A stretch of DNA of 64,000 nt from Clostridia bacterium (GTDB taxonomy: Bacteria; Bacillota; Clostridia; Oscillospirales; Acutalibacteraceae), in assembly GCA_017550625.1 (NCBI GenBank), contig JAFZOL010000045.1, forward strand, positions 1 through 64,000. The letters are read 5' to 3'. The notes beneath the pieces are model-generated. The model was given only the letters and a program-made list of their open reading frames with translations, was not told the DNA's origin and did no database searches. Position numbers and translations under genes: made by a program. The stretch's first letter is position 1; each line of letters starts with the position of its first letter. Positions 52,456-60,238 of this stretch are shown here, in pieces.

Positions 52456-53225
52456 GGAAAAAACAGAGGGAAAGGGGCCGGAGACCAGAGGCCAGGGGCC
52501 AGGGCGCGCGGCAAAGCCGCGCACAATCTTTCCGGTAGCGCGGCAGCCGCACGCGGCCCGTCCCCCTCTGTCCGCTTCGCGGACATCTCCCCCGCCCCGC
52601 GGGGGAGTCTGCCTCTGCCGCTGCGGAAACGAGGTTTTCGGATTGAGATCCCGTTTGGTCGGCGAGCCCGCTGTGGGTAGTACGGCTGCCCACAGCCGTT
52701 TGTTCCCTACGGAGTGGGGTGGGTCGATTTGACGGAAAAAGATAGGGAATGAATAAAACACAATTCAAATCGATCCCATCCCCGACGTGGGGAAGTCGCG
52801 GCGGCACCCGGCTGCTTTTCATGATAAATGTGGTCGGCGGGGTTGGCGGTATCGTGTCTTTGATTCTTTCTCAATAATGATTAGGAATATAATAAGAAGC
52901 GTATTCGTCGCCCAAGTAGATCCCGAACCAGTCGTCTTTCCGTCGGGTTTCCCCGCGTCGGGGGGTCTCGCCGTTCGGCTCAACCCCCGCTCCGCAGGGA
53001 AATAACGGCTGTGGGCAGCCGTACTACCGGGAACCGTGCCCGCCGCCCTACCGGAACGAAAAGCCACAAATCACTGCCCGCAGCGGCAGAGGCAGACTCC
53101 CCCGCGGGGCGGGGGAGATGTCCGCGAAGCGGACAGAGGGGGACGGGCCGCGTGCGGCTGCCGCGCTACCGGGGAAGAGACCGCACACCCGGTCTCCGCT
53201 CTCTCTTTCTCTTTCTCTTTCCCTC

Positions 53226-53254
53226 TTGCAACCGTTCCCAAAACATGGTATAGT
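53226..53254 (+). promoter_or_regulatory. Promoter, TTGCAA-N17-TATAGT
   Basis: Hexamers at 53226-53231 and 53249-53254, upstream of the cysteine-cluster protein. Confidence 0.75.
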
Positions 53255-53286
53255 GAAACCGGAAAACCGCGAAAGGGGAGAGGACG

Positions 53287-53778
53287 TTGGAGCGGCTCAC
53301 GGTCACCGAAAAGCGCGTGGCGCGCGCCAAACGCCTGCTGCGGGATGTCACGCCCCTCAAAGCCGACTGCGGGGCCCTGTGCGGCGCCGCCTGCTGCCGC
53401 GGAGACGAAAAAACCGGCATGCTGCTGTTCCCGGGCGAAAAAACCGCCTTCGCGGTCCTGACCGAAAACGGCCGCCGCCTCGCGGTGTGCCCCGGAAAAT
53501 GCGGCCGGGACGAACGCCCACTCTCGTGCCGCGTGTTCCCCTTTTTCCCTGTCCCGGACGAAACGGGCCGCATCTTTGCCGCGCCCGACGCCCGCGGCGC
53601 TGGGCTCTGCCCGCTGCTGCGGCAGATTGACTGCGTCGCGTTTGACCGCCGCTTTCTGCGGCGCGTGAAAACGGCGGGCCGCTTTTTGGCGCGGGACGAA
53701 ACGCTGGCTGCTTTTTTAGCCAAAAACGCCGCCGAGATCGCCGAAACGCGGGCGTTCCTAAGGCGGCTCACAAAATAA
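53287..53778 (+). CDS. Cysteine-cluster protein (YkgJ-type)
   Basis: 163 aa from a TTG at 53287 behind GGGGAGAGG. Conserved-looking cysteines are grouped as DCGALCGAACC, then CPGKCG and SCRVFPFFPV, plus a later GLCPLL. This spacing recalls YkgJ/UPF0153-type proteins that bind zinc or an iron-sulfur cluster; the ARPLSCRVFPFFP-like block is the best match. Arg/Lys-rich helices flank the cluster. Cytosolic. The next gene starts 19 bases downstream, so the two are probably cotranscribed. Confidence 0.68.
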   Translation: MERLTVTEKRVARAKRLLRDVTPLKADCGALCGAACCRGDEKTGMLLFPGEKTAFAVLTENGRRLAVCPGKCGRDERPLSCRVFPFFPVPDETGRIFAAPDARGAGLCPLLRQIDCVAFDRRFLRRVKTAGRFLARDETLAAFLAKNAAEIAETRAFLRRLTK

Positions 53779-53797
53779 ACGAAACGGAGGCGCCCCG

Positions 53798-54454
53798 ATG
53801 GACGACAACAACTTCATCCCCGAACAGCAAAAAACCGAAGACTATATCGACGACCGCGTGCGCCGCGGCGCCGACGGCAAATTCCGCTGGATCTACGAGA
53901 TGAACCTGTTCACCGAGCTCACGGTCTTTTTTCTCGTGTGGAAGATCTTTTTCTTCATCCTCATCGGCATTTTCGCCGTCACGACGGTCGTGGACATGAT
54001 CGAGTGGGTCAACTACTTCCCCGAGCGCTTTCTCGACAGCCTCAGAGTGTTCGGCTGGTTCCTGCTCGGCATGACCGTCGTCGTCACGCTCGGCTATCTT
54101 CTGTACGCCGCGATCATGGGCGGGAAGTACGTGGTGAAATTCGAGCTCGACGAAGCGGGCGTGCTGCATCAGCAGATCGAGTCGCAGGCGAAAAAGGCCA
54201 AACGGATCGGCCAGGCCACGGCCCTGCTCGGCGCGGCGCGCGGCAGCATGACCACCGTCGGCGTAGGCCTCACGTCCCAGCGCAGCGAGATGTATTCCGA
54301 TTTTTCGCGCGTGCGGCGCGTCAAAACCTATAAGCGGCGCAGGCTCATCAAGGTCAACGGCGTGCTCCAGCATAATCAGGTGCTCACACACCCCGACGAC
54401 TTCGATTTCGTGGCGGACTTCATCCGCGCGCATTGTCCCAACCTCAAAAAATAA
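53798..54454 (+). CDS. Two-helix membrane protein of unknown function
   Basis: 218 aa. Two adjacent membrane segments at about residues 42-65 and 83-107 (LTVFFLVWKIFFFILIGIF and VFGWFLLGMTVVVTLGYLL), with soluble ends. The C-terminal half (ELDEAGVLHQQIESQAKKAK, then FSRVRRVKTYKRRRLIKVNG) resembles a PH-like fold facing the cytosol. GGAGGCG precedes the start. Cotranscribed with the cysteine-cluster gene and followed by a terminator. No family recognised. Confidence 0.62.
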   Translation: MDDNNFIPEQQKTEDYIDDRVRRGADGKFRWIYEMNLFTELTVFFLVWKIFFFILIGIFAVTTVVDMIEWVNYFPERFLDSLRVFGWFLLGMTVVVTLGYLLYAAIMGGKYVVKFELDEAGVLHQQIESQAKKAKRIGQATALLGAARGSMTTVGVGLTSQRSEMYSDFSRVRRVKTYKRRRLIKVNGVLQHNQVLTHPDDFDFVADFIRAHCPNLKK

Positions 54455-54470
54455 GCGATGTGTACGCCGA

Positions 54471-54498
54471 AAAGCCGCCGCACGGCGGCTTTTTTTCG
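54471..54498 (+). terminator. Intrinsic terminator
   Basis: AAAGCCGCCG/CGGCGGCTTT stem followed by TTTT. Confidence 0.85.
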
Positions 54499-54585
54499 TC
54501 CCGCAAAAAAGGTTGCAAACTTTAGCTTCGTTTAATGTTGACGGGGTAAGATGAGGGCAGATCGAAGAGAAAAGGAGCAAATACC

Positions 54586-55815
54586 ATGATGAACGAAAAA
54601 AACTTCGAAATGAATATGGATCTCAATGAAACGAACGGCTATCCGGCTCCCGAAACGCGGAACGCTTCCGAAACGCCGATGTTCACGGGCGAGGGATATT
54701 ATTCCGCCCCGGCGAACGCCGCGCCGAATGCGAACGCTGCCGCCAACGGCTGCACCTACGCCTACGCCTATCCCCGGCAGAACGCCTACGCGAATTACAC
54801 CGCGCCGCAGTATCAGCGCGGCACCTATACCGCCGAAACGCCCCGCGCTGTCTGCACCGCGCCCGCACAGAGCAAAAAGCGCGAGAGAAAGGGCGCAGGC
54901 TTTCTGAAAACCGTGGCCGTGGCGCTCGTCTGCTCGCTGATCGGCGGGCTCGTCGGCGCCGCCGCGACCCGCGGCAATACCAAAACCGCGGCCTCCGCGA
55001 ACGCCGGGACGAGTTCGTCCGACAGCGCCGTGATCTACGAGAGCGACCGCACCCCCTCCGTGACCACCGTGGACAAAAAGGCCTCGGGCGAGCTGATGAC
55101 AGCCGCCGAGCTCTACGCCGCCAACGTGAACGCCACCGTGGGCGTGACCACCTCGATCACCACCAACTATTTCGGCTTCCGCACATCCAGCGCGGCTGCG
55201 GGCTCCGGCTTCATCATTTCCGAAAACGGCTATATCGTCACGAACCACCACGTGATCGAGGATTCCGATTCCATCACCGTCACGCTCTATAACGGCGAGG
55301 CCTACGACGCCACGCTTGTCGGCAGCGACGCCGCCAACGACGTGGCCGTGCTCAAGATCAACGCCACGGGCCTTACGCCCGTCACGATCGGCAGCTCGTC
55401 GGCGCTGAGCGTCGGCGACGAGGTCGTGGCCATCGGCAACCCGCTCGGCGAGCTGACCTTCTCGCTCACCAAGGGCAACGTGAGCGCCCTCGACCGCGAG
55501 ATCACCATGTCCACCGGCTCCACGATGAACCTGATCCAGACCGACGCCGCGATCAACTCCGGCAACTCGGGCGGCGCGCTGTTCAACATGTACGGCGAGG
55601 TCGTGGGCATCACGAACGCCAAATATTCGTCCTCGTCCTCGAACGAGGCGTCGATCGACAACATAGGCTTCGCGATCCCGATCGAAAGCGTGATGGACAT
55701 CATCACCTCGATCATCGACGGCACCTACGTGCCCGCCGAGAGCGACTCCGGCAGCTATTCCGGCAACGACTACGGCTATTCTTACAATCCCTTCGGCAGA
55801 GGCTACCGCGGCTGA
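54586..55815 (+). CDS. HtrA/DegP-like membrane serine protease lacking PDZ
   Basis: 409 aa. A 100-residue Asn/Ala/Tyr/Pro-rich cytosolic tail precedes one membrane helix (TVAVALVCSLIGGLVGAAA, about 106-124). The outer trypsin-fold domain has the triad near residues 221 (VTNHHVIE), 252 (NDVAVLKI) and 327 (SGNSGGALF). Typical HtrA proteins continue into a PDZ domain; here the chain stops about 40 residues after the protease core with a Ser/Gly/Tyr-rich tail, so PDZ-mediated substrate capture is missing. Envelope quality control is the family role. AAAAGGAG lies 9 bases before the ATG. A clear promoter was not found. Confidence 0.87.
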   Translation: MMNEKNFEMNMDLNETNGYPAPETRNASETPMFTGEGYYSAPANAAPNANAAANGCTYAYAYPRQNAYANYTAPQYQRGTYTAETPRAVCTAPAQSKKRERKGAGFLKTVAVALVCSLIGGLVGAAATRGNTKTAASANAGTSSSDSAVIYESDRTPSVTTVDKKASGELMTAAELYAANVNATVGVTTSITTNYFGFRTSSAAAGSGFIISENGYIVTNHHVIEDSDSITVTLYNGEAYDATLVGSDAANDVAVLKINATGLTPVTIGSSSALSVGDEVVAIGNPLGELTFSLTKGNVSALDREITMSTGSTMNLIQTDAAINSGNSGGALFNMYGEVVGITNAKYSSSSSNEASIDNIGFAIPIESVMDIITSIIDGTYVPAESDSGSYSGNDYGYSYNPFGRGYRG

Positions 55816-55832
55816 GCCGGACTGCAAACAGA

Positions 55833-55868
55833 AACCCCCGGCGTCCTTCCGGACTCCGGGGGCTTTTT
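55833..55868. terminator. Bidirectional terminator
   Basis: ACCCCCGG-GTCC/GGAC-CCGGGGG hairpin followed by CTTTTT between convergent genes. Confidence 0.8.
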
Positions 55869-55883
55869 GCGTCGCATCGCGCT

Positions 55884-56867
55884 TTATTCTTCCTTCAAAA
55901 ACTTCTCGATGGTCTCGAGATACATCAGAAGGGTGCTGTCAACGGAGAGATAGATCTCGTGCTTACTGTTCGGGAACTGCACGAGCCGGCCGTTTTTGAG
56001 CTGGCTTATAAACACGTTCTCTTTCTCCGAAACCACCGAGGTGTCGACCTCGGGCTGGCAGAGCAAAACGGGGCAGTCGATCTTGGCGTTGCGCTTCGGG
56101 TCGAGGTTCTTTTTCACCACGCGCATCGCTTCGCGCACCCACGCGCACGAGGCGCCGCCCGTCTGCAGGTTGCGGTCCGCCTTGCGCTTCTCGTGATAAT
56201 ACTCGAAGCGCGCTTTCGAGGTGTCGTGGCTGTCCTCCCAGCCGCGGTCCGGGTCGAAGCCGTGGTGGATGAACACCATCTTGTCCTTCTGCCCGAAGGC
56301 GCAGAACACGTTCATGATCGCCTTGGTGATCGGCACGTTCAGGGGCTTCGACTGCGGCTCGATCATCGGCGCCGAGAGCACGGCCTTATTGAACACGCCG
56401 GGGTAGGTCTGCAAAAACTGCACGCCGATCGCGCCGCCCATCGAGTGGCAGTAGAGATAGAGCGGCAATTCTCCCGACGCGGGTTTCACGACCTTGTCCA
56501 CGAAGGCCTTCAGATCCTCCACGTATTCCGAAAAGCGGTCCACGCACACGGTCTCGGGGTCCTCGGGGTGCTTGCGGTACGAAAGCCCGTGCCCGCGGTT
56601 GTCGATCGCGAAGACGTTGAAATCCATCAGGATGTAGTTATAGTCCATCTCGCGGAATTTCTCGGCGCTCTCGGTAAAGCCGTGCACGATCACCACGCTC
56701 CCCACGGCCCCGGGGGTCAGGTATTTTTCATAATGGATCTCCTTGCCGTCGAAGCTGACAAAACGCGCGTCCTCGCGCCGCTCGGCGAGGAAGGGCTCGA
56801 CCTTCGTTTTCATCGTTTCGGCGTAGTTTTCTTCCGACACCGGCAGGCTTTTGATCTTCAGTTCCAT
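55884..56867 (-). CDS. Alpha/beta hydrolase, monoacylglycerol lipase-like
   Basis: 327 aa from the ATG at 56867; an ATG 9 bases upstream overlaps the AAAAGGAG site. Hydrolase_4-type marks are VVIVHGFTESAEKFREMDYN (oxyanion), AIDNRGHGLSYR, and the nucleophile elbow CHSMGGAIG near residue 130. An Asp in CQPEVDTSV and a His in NSKHEIYLS complete the triad. No signal peptide, so cytosolic. It likely cleaves monoacylglycerols or lysophospholipids. The divergent TetR gene next door is a candidate regulator. Confidence 0.86.
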   Translation of the reverse strand: MELKIKSLPVSEENYAETMKTKVEPFLAERREDARFVSFDGKEIHYEKYLTPGAVGSVVIVHGFTESAEKFREMDYNYILMDFNVFAIDNRGHGLSYRKHPEDPETVCVDRFSEYVEDLKAFVDKVVKPASGELPLYLYCHSMGGAIGVQFLQTYPGVFNKAVLSAPMIEPQSKPLNVPITKAIMNVFCAFGQKDKMVFIHHGFDPDRGWEDSHDTSKARFEYYHEKRKADRNLQTGGASCAWVREAMRVVKKNLDPKRNAKIDCPVLLCQPEVDTSVVSEKENVFISQLKNGRLVQFPNSKHEIYLSVDSTLLMYLETIEKFLKEE

Positions 56868-56892
56868 AGCGGTCATCTCCTTTTCAAAATCC

Positions 56893-56921
56893 ATTTTATC
56901 ATACGAAACCCAAAAAAGCAA
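56893..56921 (-). promoter_or_regulatory. Promoter of the lipase gene, TTGCTT-N17-TAAAAT
   Basis: Hexamers at 56916-56921 and 56893-56898, back to back with the TetR promoter. Confidence 0.65.
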
Positions 56922-56938
56922 GAACGCCGATTTGCCTC

Positions 56939-56967
56939 TTGCAATTTCCGTCGCCGTGTGGTATCAT
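56939..56967 (+). promoter_or_regulatory. Promoter of the TetR gene, TTGCAA-N17-TATCAT
   Basis: Hexamers at 56939-56944 and 56962-56967; ACACGG/CCGTGT-type short repeats flank the -10 (56954-56975) and may be operator halves. Confidence 0.7.
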
Positions 56968-57029
56968 AAACACGGTGTCGGGAAACTGACAAATTACAGA
57001 CGCAAAACGTACCATAGGGGGCCTTTTTG

Positions 57030-57635
57030 ATGGAAGACAGACGCGACGACAGGCGTACGCGCTATTCCAAAATGGTGATCCGGCAGGCGCTGTTCGAGCT
57101 GCTGCAGGAAAAGGATATGAGCCGCATCACGGTCAAGGAGCTGTGCGAGCGGGCGGACGTGAACCGCTCGACGTTTTATTCGTATTACGCCGACATCTCG
57201 GACCTGCACAAGAAGATCATCAAGGAGTTCTTCGCCACGCAGCGCTCGTTCATCAACCGCTGCACCGCCATCCTCGACACGAAGCAGGATCTCACGAACA
57301 TGCGCGTGGAGGATTTTTACGAGGTCACGCTCCTGTACCTCACCTACGTGAAAGAGAACCGCGATCTGTTTAAGTTCATCTTCTTCACGCAGACCAACTC
57401 GCCGATCCAGATCAGCTTCGACAAGGTGTTTTACAGCGAGATCACCCGCCGCCTGCCCGCGAGCCAGAAAGAGATCTTCCGCCGCTCGTTCACGTTCACG
57501 TCCGGCGGAACGTCGGCCATTTTCGTCAAATGGATCGCCGAGGACTTCGCCACGCCCGTCGAGTCCCTCGCCAAGAGCCTCGCGTATTATTACCACGGGG
57601 TGTTTAACGGGCATAAGTTCGCGAGGAGGACGTAA
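57030..57635 (+). CDS. TetR-family transcriptional regulator
   Basis: 201 aa from the ATG at 57030 (AGGGGG upstream). The N-terminal helix-turn-helix is typical (ITVKELCERADVNRSTFYSYY, residues 30-51). The C-terminal helical domain includes FTSGGTSAIFVKWIAEDFATP and resembles the TetR_C branch found in regulators of small-metabolite kinases and stress genes. Divergent from the lipase gene with 160 bases between starts, so it probably represses one or both. Ligand unknown. Confidence 0.88.
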   Translation: MEDRRDDRRTRYSKMVIRQALFELLQEKDMSRITVKELCERADVNRSTFYSYYADISDLHKKIIKEFFATQRSFINRCTAILDTKQDLTNMRVEDFYEVTLLYLTYVKENRDLFKFIFFTQTNSPIQISFDKVFYSEITRRLPASQKEIFRRSFTFTSGGTSAIFVKWIAEDFATPVESLAKSLAYYYHGVFNGHKFARRT

Positions 57636-57800
57636 GGGCCAAGGGCGCACAGGGCGCACAGGGCCGGGGGCGCGTAAAGATGTGAAATGTGAGGTGTGGG
57701 ATGTTGGATGAAGGACGGGGCTGATGCCCCGTACCCCATTTTTAAATGCCGGCCGCAGACCCCTTCATCTCACATCCAACATCTCACATTCAACATTCAA
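57636..57800. repeat. Short tandem and inverted repeats
   Basis: AGGGCGCAC units at 57642-57668, then a TGTGAGGTGTGGGATGTTGG-like arm (57679-57711) that pairs imperfectly with 57762-57797. No gene. Confidence 0.6.
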
Positions 57801-57830
57801 AAAAGGAACCGCCTCGGCGGTTCCTTTTTT
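57801..57830 (-). terminator. Terminator of the 384-aa dockerin protein gene
   Basis: AAGGAACCGCC/GGCGGTTCCTT hairpin with A and T runs on both sides. Confidence 0.85.
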
Positions 57831-57833
57831 CGT

Positions 57834-58988
57834 TCACATATCAACGGGTTTATCGGGGTCGACGGGCACCGGGATGCCGGGATCGATGGGATCCTGAATG
57901 CCCGGGTCGAGGGGATCGGGATCCTTGATTCCGGGCTCGGCGGGCTTTTTGAGCTCCTCAAGGCCCACGGCGGCGCGCAGGATCAGGCGCGCGTCCGCAG
58001 CTGTTATTTTGCCGTCAAAGTCCACGTCGGCGGCGGTGAAGGCGTCGCTGCCGGGTTCAAAGGTCTCAAGGTCCACCGACCGCCTGAGGGCGAGGCGGGC
58101 GTCCGAAGCCGTCACCTTGCCGTCGGAATCCACGTCGCCGAGCAGGATCTCGTTCGCGGGCGGATCGACAGGGGGCGTCACTTCGCCCGCCACGCGGAAC
58201 GTCAGCGTCCCGCGGTAGACCACCGGGGCCTTATCAAAGCCGAGCGAGATGCTCCGAAGCTGGATGAACCAGATCGGGATCGTGGCTTCGGTGCCGGGCG
58301 CGAGGTCCTTCGCGCTGACCGCGAGATAGGTATTGCCGTTGACCGTCACGGGGTCGGGCACCGTGAAGCCCGCGTCGGTGAGCGGCTCGGGATACCAGCC
58401 CGAGATCAGGATCTGCTCGGGGTCGGGGCTCCACGCGCTTGAGGGGATCGTGTTGCCGCCCGAGAGCGAGAAGCTGAGATACACTTCCTCGCCGGGCTCC
58501 AGCAGCACCACGCCGCCCTCGGTGTAGGTCTTGCCGCTCGGCGATTCGATCAGGATATCCTTATGCGGGCCGGTGACGAAGGCGCAGGTCTTATAGGACA
58601 AAAAGCCCTGCTCCTCGTCCTCGATCAGCATGCCGCCGCTCATGCCCATGCCCTCGGGGATCTCGTCGTCCACCGTGCACAGGTAATAGGGCCGCTCCTC
58701 GCGCCCGAAAAGGGCGGGGCCGGGCGTGACGGGGGTGGGGTCGACCGACACCCACTCGCCGAAGGCGGGCGGGTCGAAGGGCTCGCCGTCGATCTCCTGC
58801 CGGGCGTAGAACCGGGACCCGGCGGTGAGGAACAGAGCGCTCGAGGCGTCGTAGACGTTGAGGTCGCCGTAGATATAGGTCACGATCTCGGGGTCGGGGT
58901 CGGCGTCGGCCGCGGCGGGCGCGGCTGCTACGGTGAGCAGCGAAATCGCGAGCGTGAGCGCCAGAAGGCAGCACAGGATCTTTTTCAT
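57834..58988 (-). CDS. Secreted dockerin protein (384 aa)
   Basis: A signal peptide (cleavage near APAAA) is followed by about 240 residues of beta-rich sequence with no family I recognise, an all-beta module (DKAPVVYRGTLTFRVAG) and a type I dockerin at about residues 278-345. The dockerin has two calcium loops, DVDSDGKVTASDARLALRR and DVDFDGKITAADARLILRA, close in sequence to the dockerin of the 3354-aa protein. A proline-rich repeat tail (DPGIQDPIDPGIPVPVDPD) follows. The dockerin should attach it to a cohesin on the cell surface or scaffoldin. Own promoter and terminator. Confidence 0.82.
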   Translation of the reverse strand: MKKILCCLLALTLAISLLTVAAAPAAADADPDPEIVTYIYGDLNVYDASSALFLTAGSRFYARQEIDGEPFDPPAFGEWVSVDPTPVTPGPALFGREERPYYLCTVDDEIPEGMGMSGGMLIEDEEQGFLSYKTCAFVTGPHKDILIESPSGKTYTEGGVVLLEPGEEVYLSFSLSGGNTIPSSAWSPDPEQILISGWYPEPLTDAGFTVPDPVTVNGNTYLAVSAKDLAPGTEATIPIWFIQLRSISLGFDKAPVVYRGTLTFRVAGEVTPPVDPPANEILLGDVDSDGKVTASDARLALRRSVDLETFEPGSDAFTAADVDFDGKITAADARLILRAAVGLEELKKPAEPGIKDPDPLDPGIQDPIDPGIPVPVDPDKPVDM

Positions 58989-59020
58989 GTTGACCGCTCC
59001 TTTATCTATATGGTATCTCT

Positions 59021-59049
59021 ATTATACGTCGCCGGACCGCGCCTGTCAA
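59021..59049 (-). promoter_or_regulatory. Consensus promoter, TTGACA-N17-TATAAT
   Basis: Perfect hexamers at 59044-59049 and 59021-59026 ahead of the 384-aa dockerin protein; predicts strong expression. Confidence 0.85.
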
Positions 59050-59062
59050 GCGCGGGAGAACG

Positions 59063-59096
59063 AAAAAAAGACCGTCCGAAGACGGTCCTCTTTTTT
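59063..59096 (-). terminator. Intrinsic terminator
   Basis: GACCGTC-CGAA-GACGGTC hairpin with A and T runs; ends the 377-aa secreted protein gene. Confidence 0.85.
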
Positions 59097-59104
59097 GAGT
59101 GTTA

Positions 59105-60238
59105 TCAGTCGAACTTAAAGATATCAAGGAACTGACGGAAGAACTTCGCGATCATCTCGAACACGTTCTTCACCATCTCGAAGATGTTCGAAACCTTCTC
59201 AACGGTCTCGTTCTTGATCACGCCGAGCACGAACACGGTGTAGTCGCCCTCAACGGGATCGATCATGTAATAACCGTCCTTGTCGGGATACACTCTCAGG
59301 CTGTCGTCGAGCACCGCGTTGGGGTCGAACTCCAGAAGGGTGAAGCCCTTCACGACGTACACGGAATAGGCGGACATGTTGTATTCATCGTCGATATCCA
59401 CACGGAAGCTGAAGGGCTGGCCGTATTTGATATACACGATGCCGTCGTTCGCGGAGGTGCGGCCGTCACGGGAATACACGGTGTAGCCTTCGCCCGAGCG
59501 AAGAGAAATCTTTCTCTCGGCGATGAAGGTATCGTCGGAATCCCAGATCGAATAGGTGATGTCGCCGGCGAACAGGAGCTTGATGGAGTGCTGATCCTGC
59601 GTGTAGGGCATCTCAACGTCGTTGATCCACACGTTGAATTTGCTGTCGTCATACTTGCCGAGCTGGTCGGACGAGCTGATCTCGGCGGGCTCGATGATGT
59701 GGGCGTTGATGTAGAGATACTGGTTCAGGGGCGCCCACACGGACAGAGCCGAGGTCTGGGGCAAGTCGTGCCACTCAAGGCCGGTCAGATCGTCGGTGGA
59801 ACCGCCGGTGTAGCCGAACGCGTATTTGATATACACCTTATCGGCCAGCGCGAAATCTCTGAGATCCGGGAAGCGAACCTCGGCAACGGCCTCGCCCTGG
59901 GTGTCGCAGGCGATCTTGGGGGCGTTGGTCACGCGGCCGGCGATCTTGAGCGAAGCGTTCTCCTGCACGGAGACGCGGCCTTCGATCACGAGCGAAGCGC
60001 CCTGCTCAACGAGCAGCGTGGAACCGATCGAAACGATCAGGTTCTTATCGGCAGGCACCGTAAGGGTCTTGCCGGCGGGCACAACGGCGTTGATGCCGCT
60101 GGGCAGCGCGTAATTCACAAGAGCGGAGAGATCCTCGTTCGAGATCTCGACGGGCGTTTCACCCTCGGCATAGACAAGCACGCCGATGCAAGAGAACATC
60201 ATCACGACGCTCAGCAGTACGGATAAAACTTTTTTCAT
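59105..60238 (-). CDS. Secreted surface protein with C-terminal amphipathic helix
   Basis: 377 aa. A signal peptide (MKKVLSVLLSVVMMFSCIGVLVYA) is followed by a stretch of short beta repeats (TLTVPADKNLIVSIGSTLLV, then SLVIEGRVSVQENASLKIAG) like a small beta-helix, then a beta-rich domain. The last 35 residues (IFEMVKNVFEMIAKFFRQFLDIFKFD) form an aromatic amphipathic helix. Codon use is close to, but slightly less GC-biased than, its neighbours, which with its consensus-type promoter suggests high expression. Function unknown; an S-layer-like or matrix protein is possible. Confidence 0.66.
   Translation of the reverse strand: MKKVLSVLLSVVMMFSCIGVLVYAEGETPVEISNEDLSALVNYALPSGINAVVPAGKTLTVPADKNLIVSIGSTLLVEQGASLVIEGRVSVQENASLKIAGRVTNAPKIACDTQGEAVAEVRFPDLRDFALADKVYIKYAFGYTGGSTDDLTGLEWHDLPQTSALSVWAPLNQYLYINAHIIEPAEISSSDQLGKYDDSKFNVWINDVEMPYTQDQHSIKLLFAGDITYSIWDSDDTFIAERKISLRSGEGYTVYSRDGRTSANDGIVYIKYGQPFSFRVDIDDEYNMSAYSVYVVKGFTLLEFDPNAVLDDSLRVYPDKDGYYMIDPVEGDYTVFVLGVIKNETVEKVSNIFEMVKNVFEMIAKFFRQFLDIFKFD

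Larger units (their letters stand above)
52403..53286. repeat. Repeat island with 95-bp perfect inverted arms
   Basis: 884 bases without a gene. Arms at 52532-52626 and 53078-53172 are exact inverted copies (95 of 95). Inside, a second inverted pair lies at 52675-52720 and 52984-53030, each itself containing an ACGGCTG/CAGCCGT hairpin. A degenerate copy of the arm is at 61111-61203 and a deleted one at 60985-61016. The block also holds one promoter in each direction near its ends. Confidence 0.75.
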
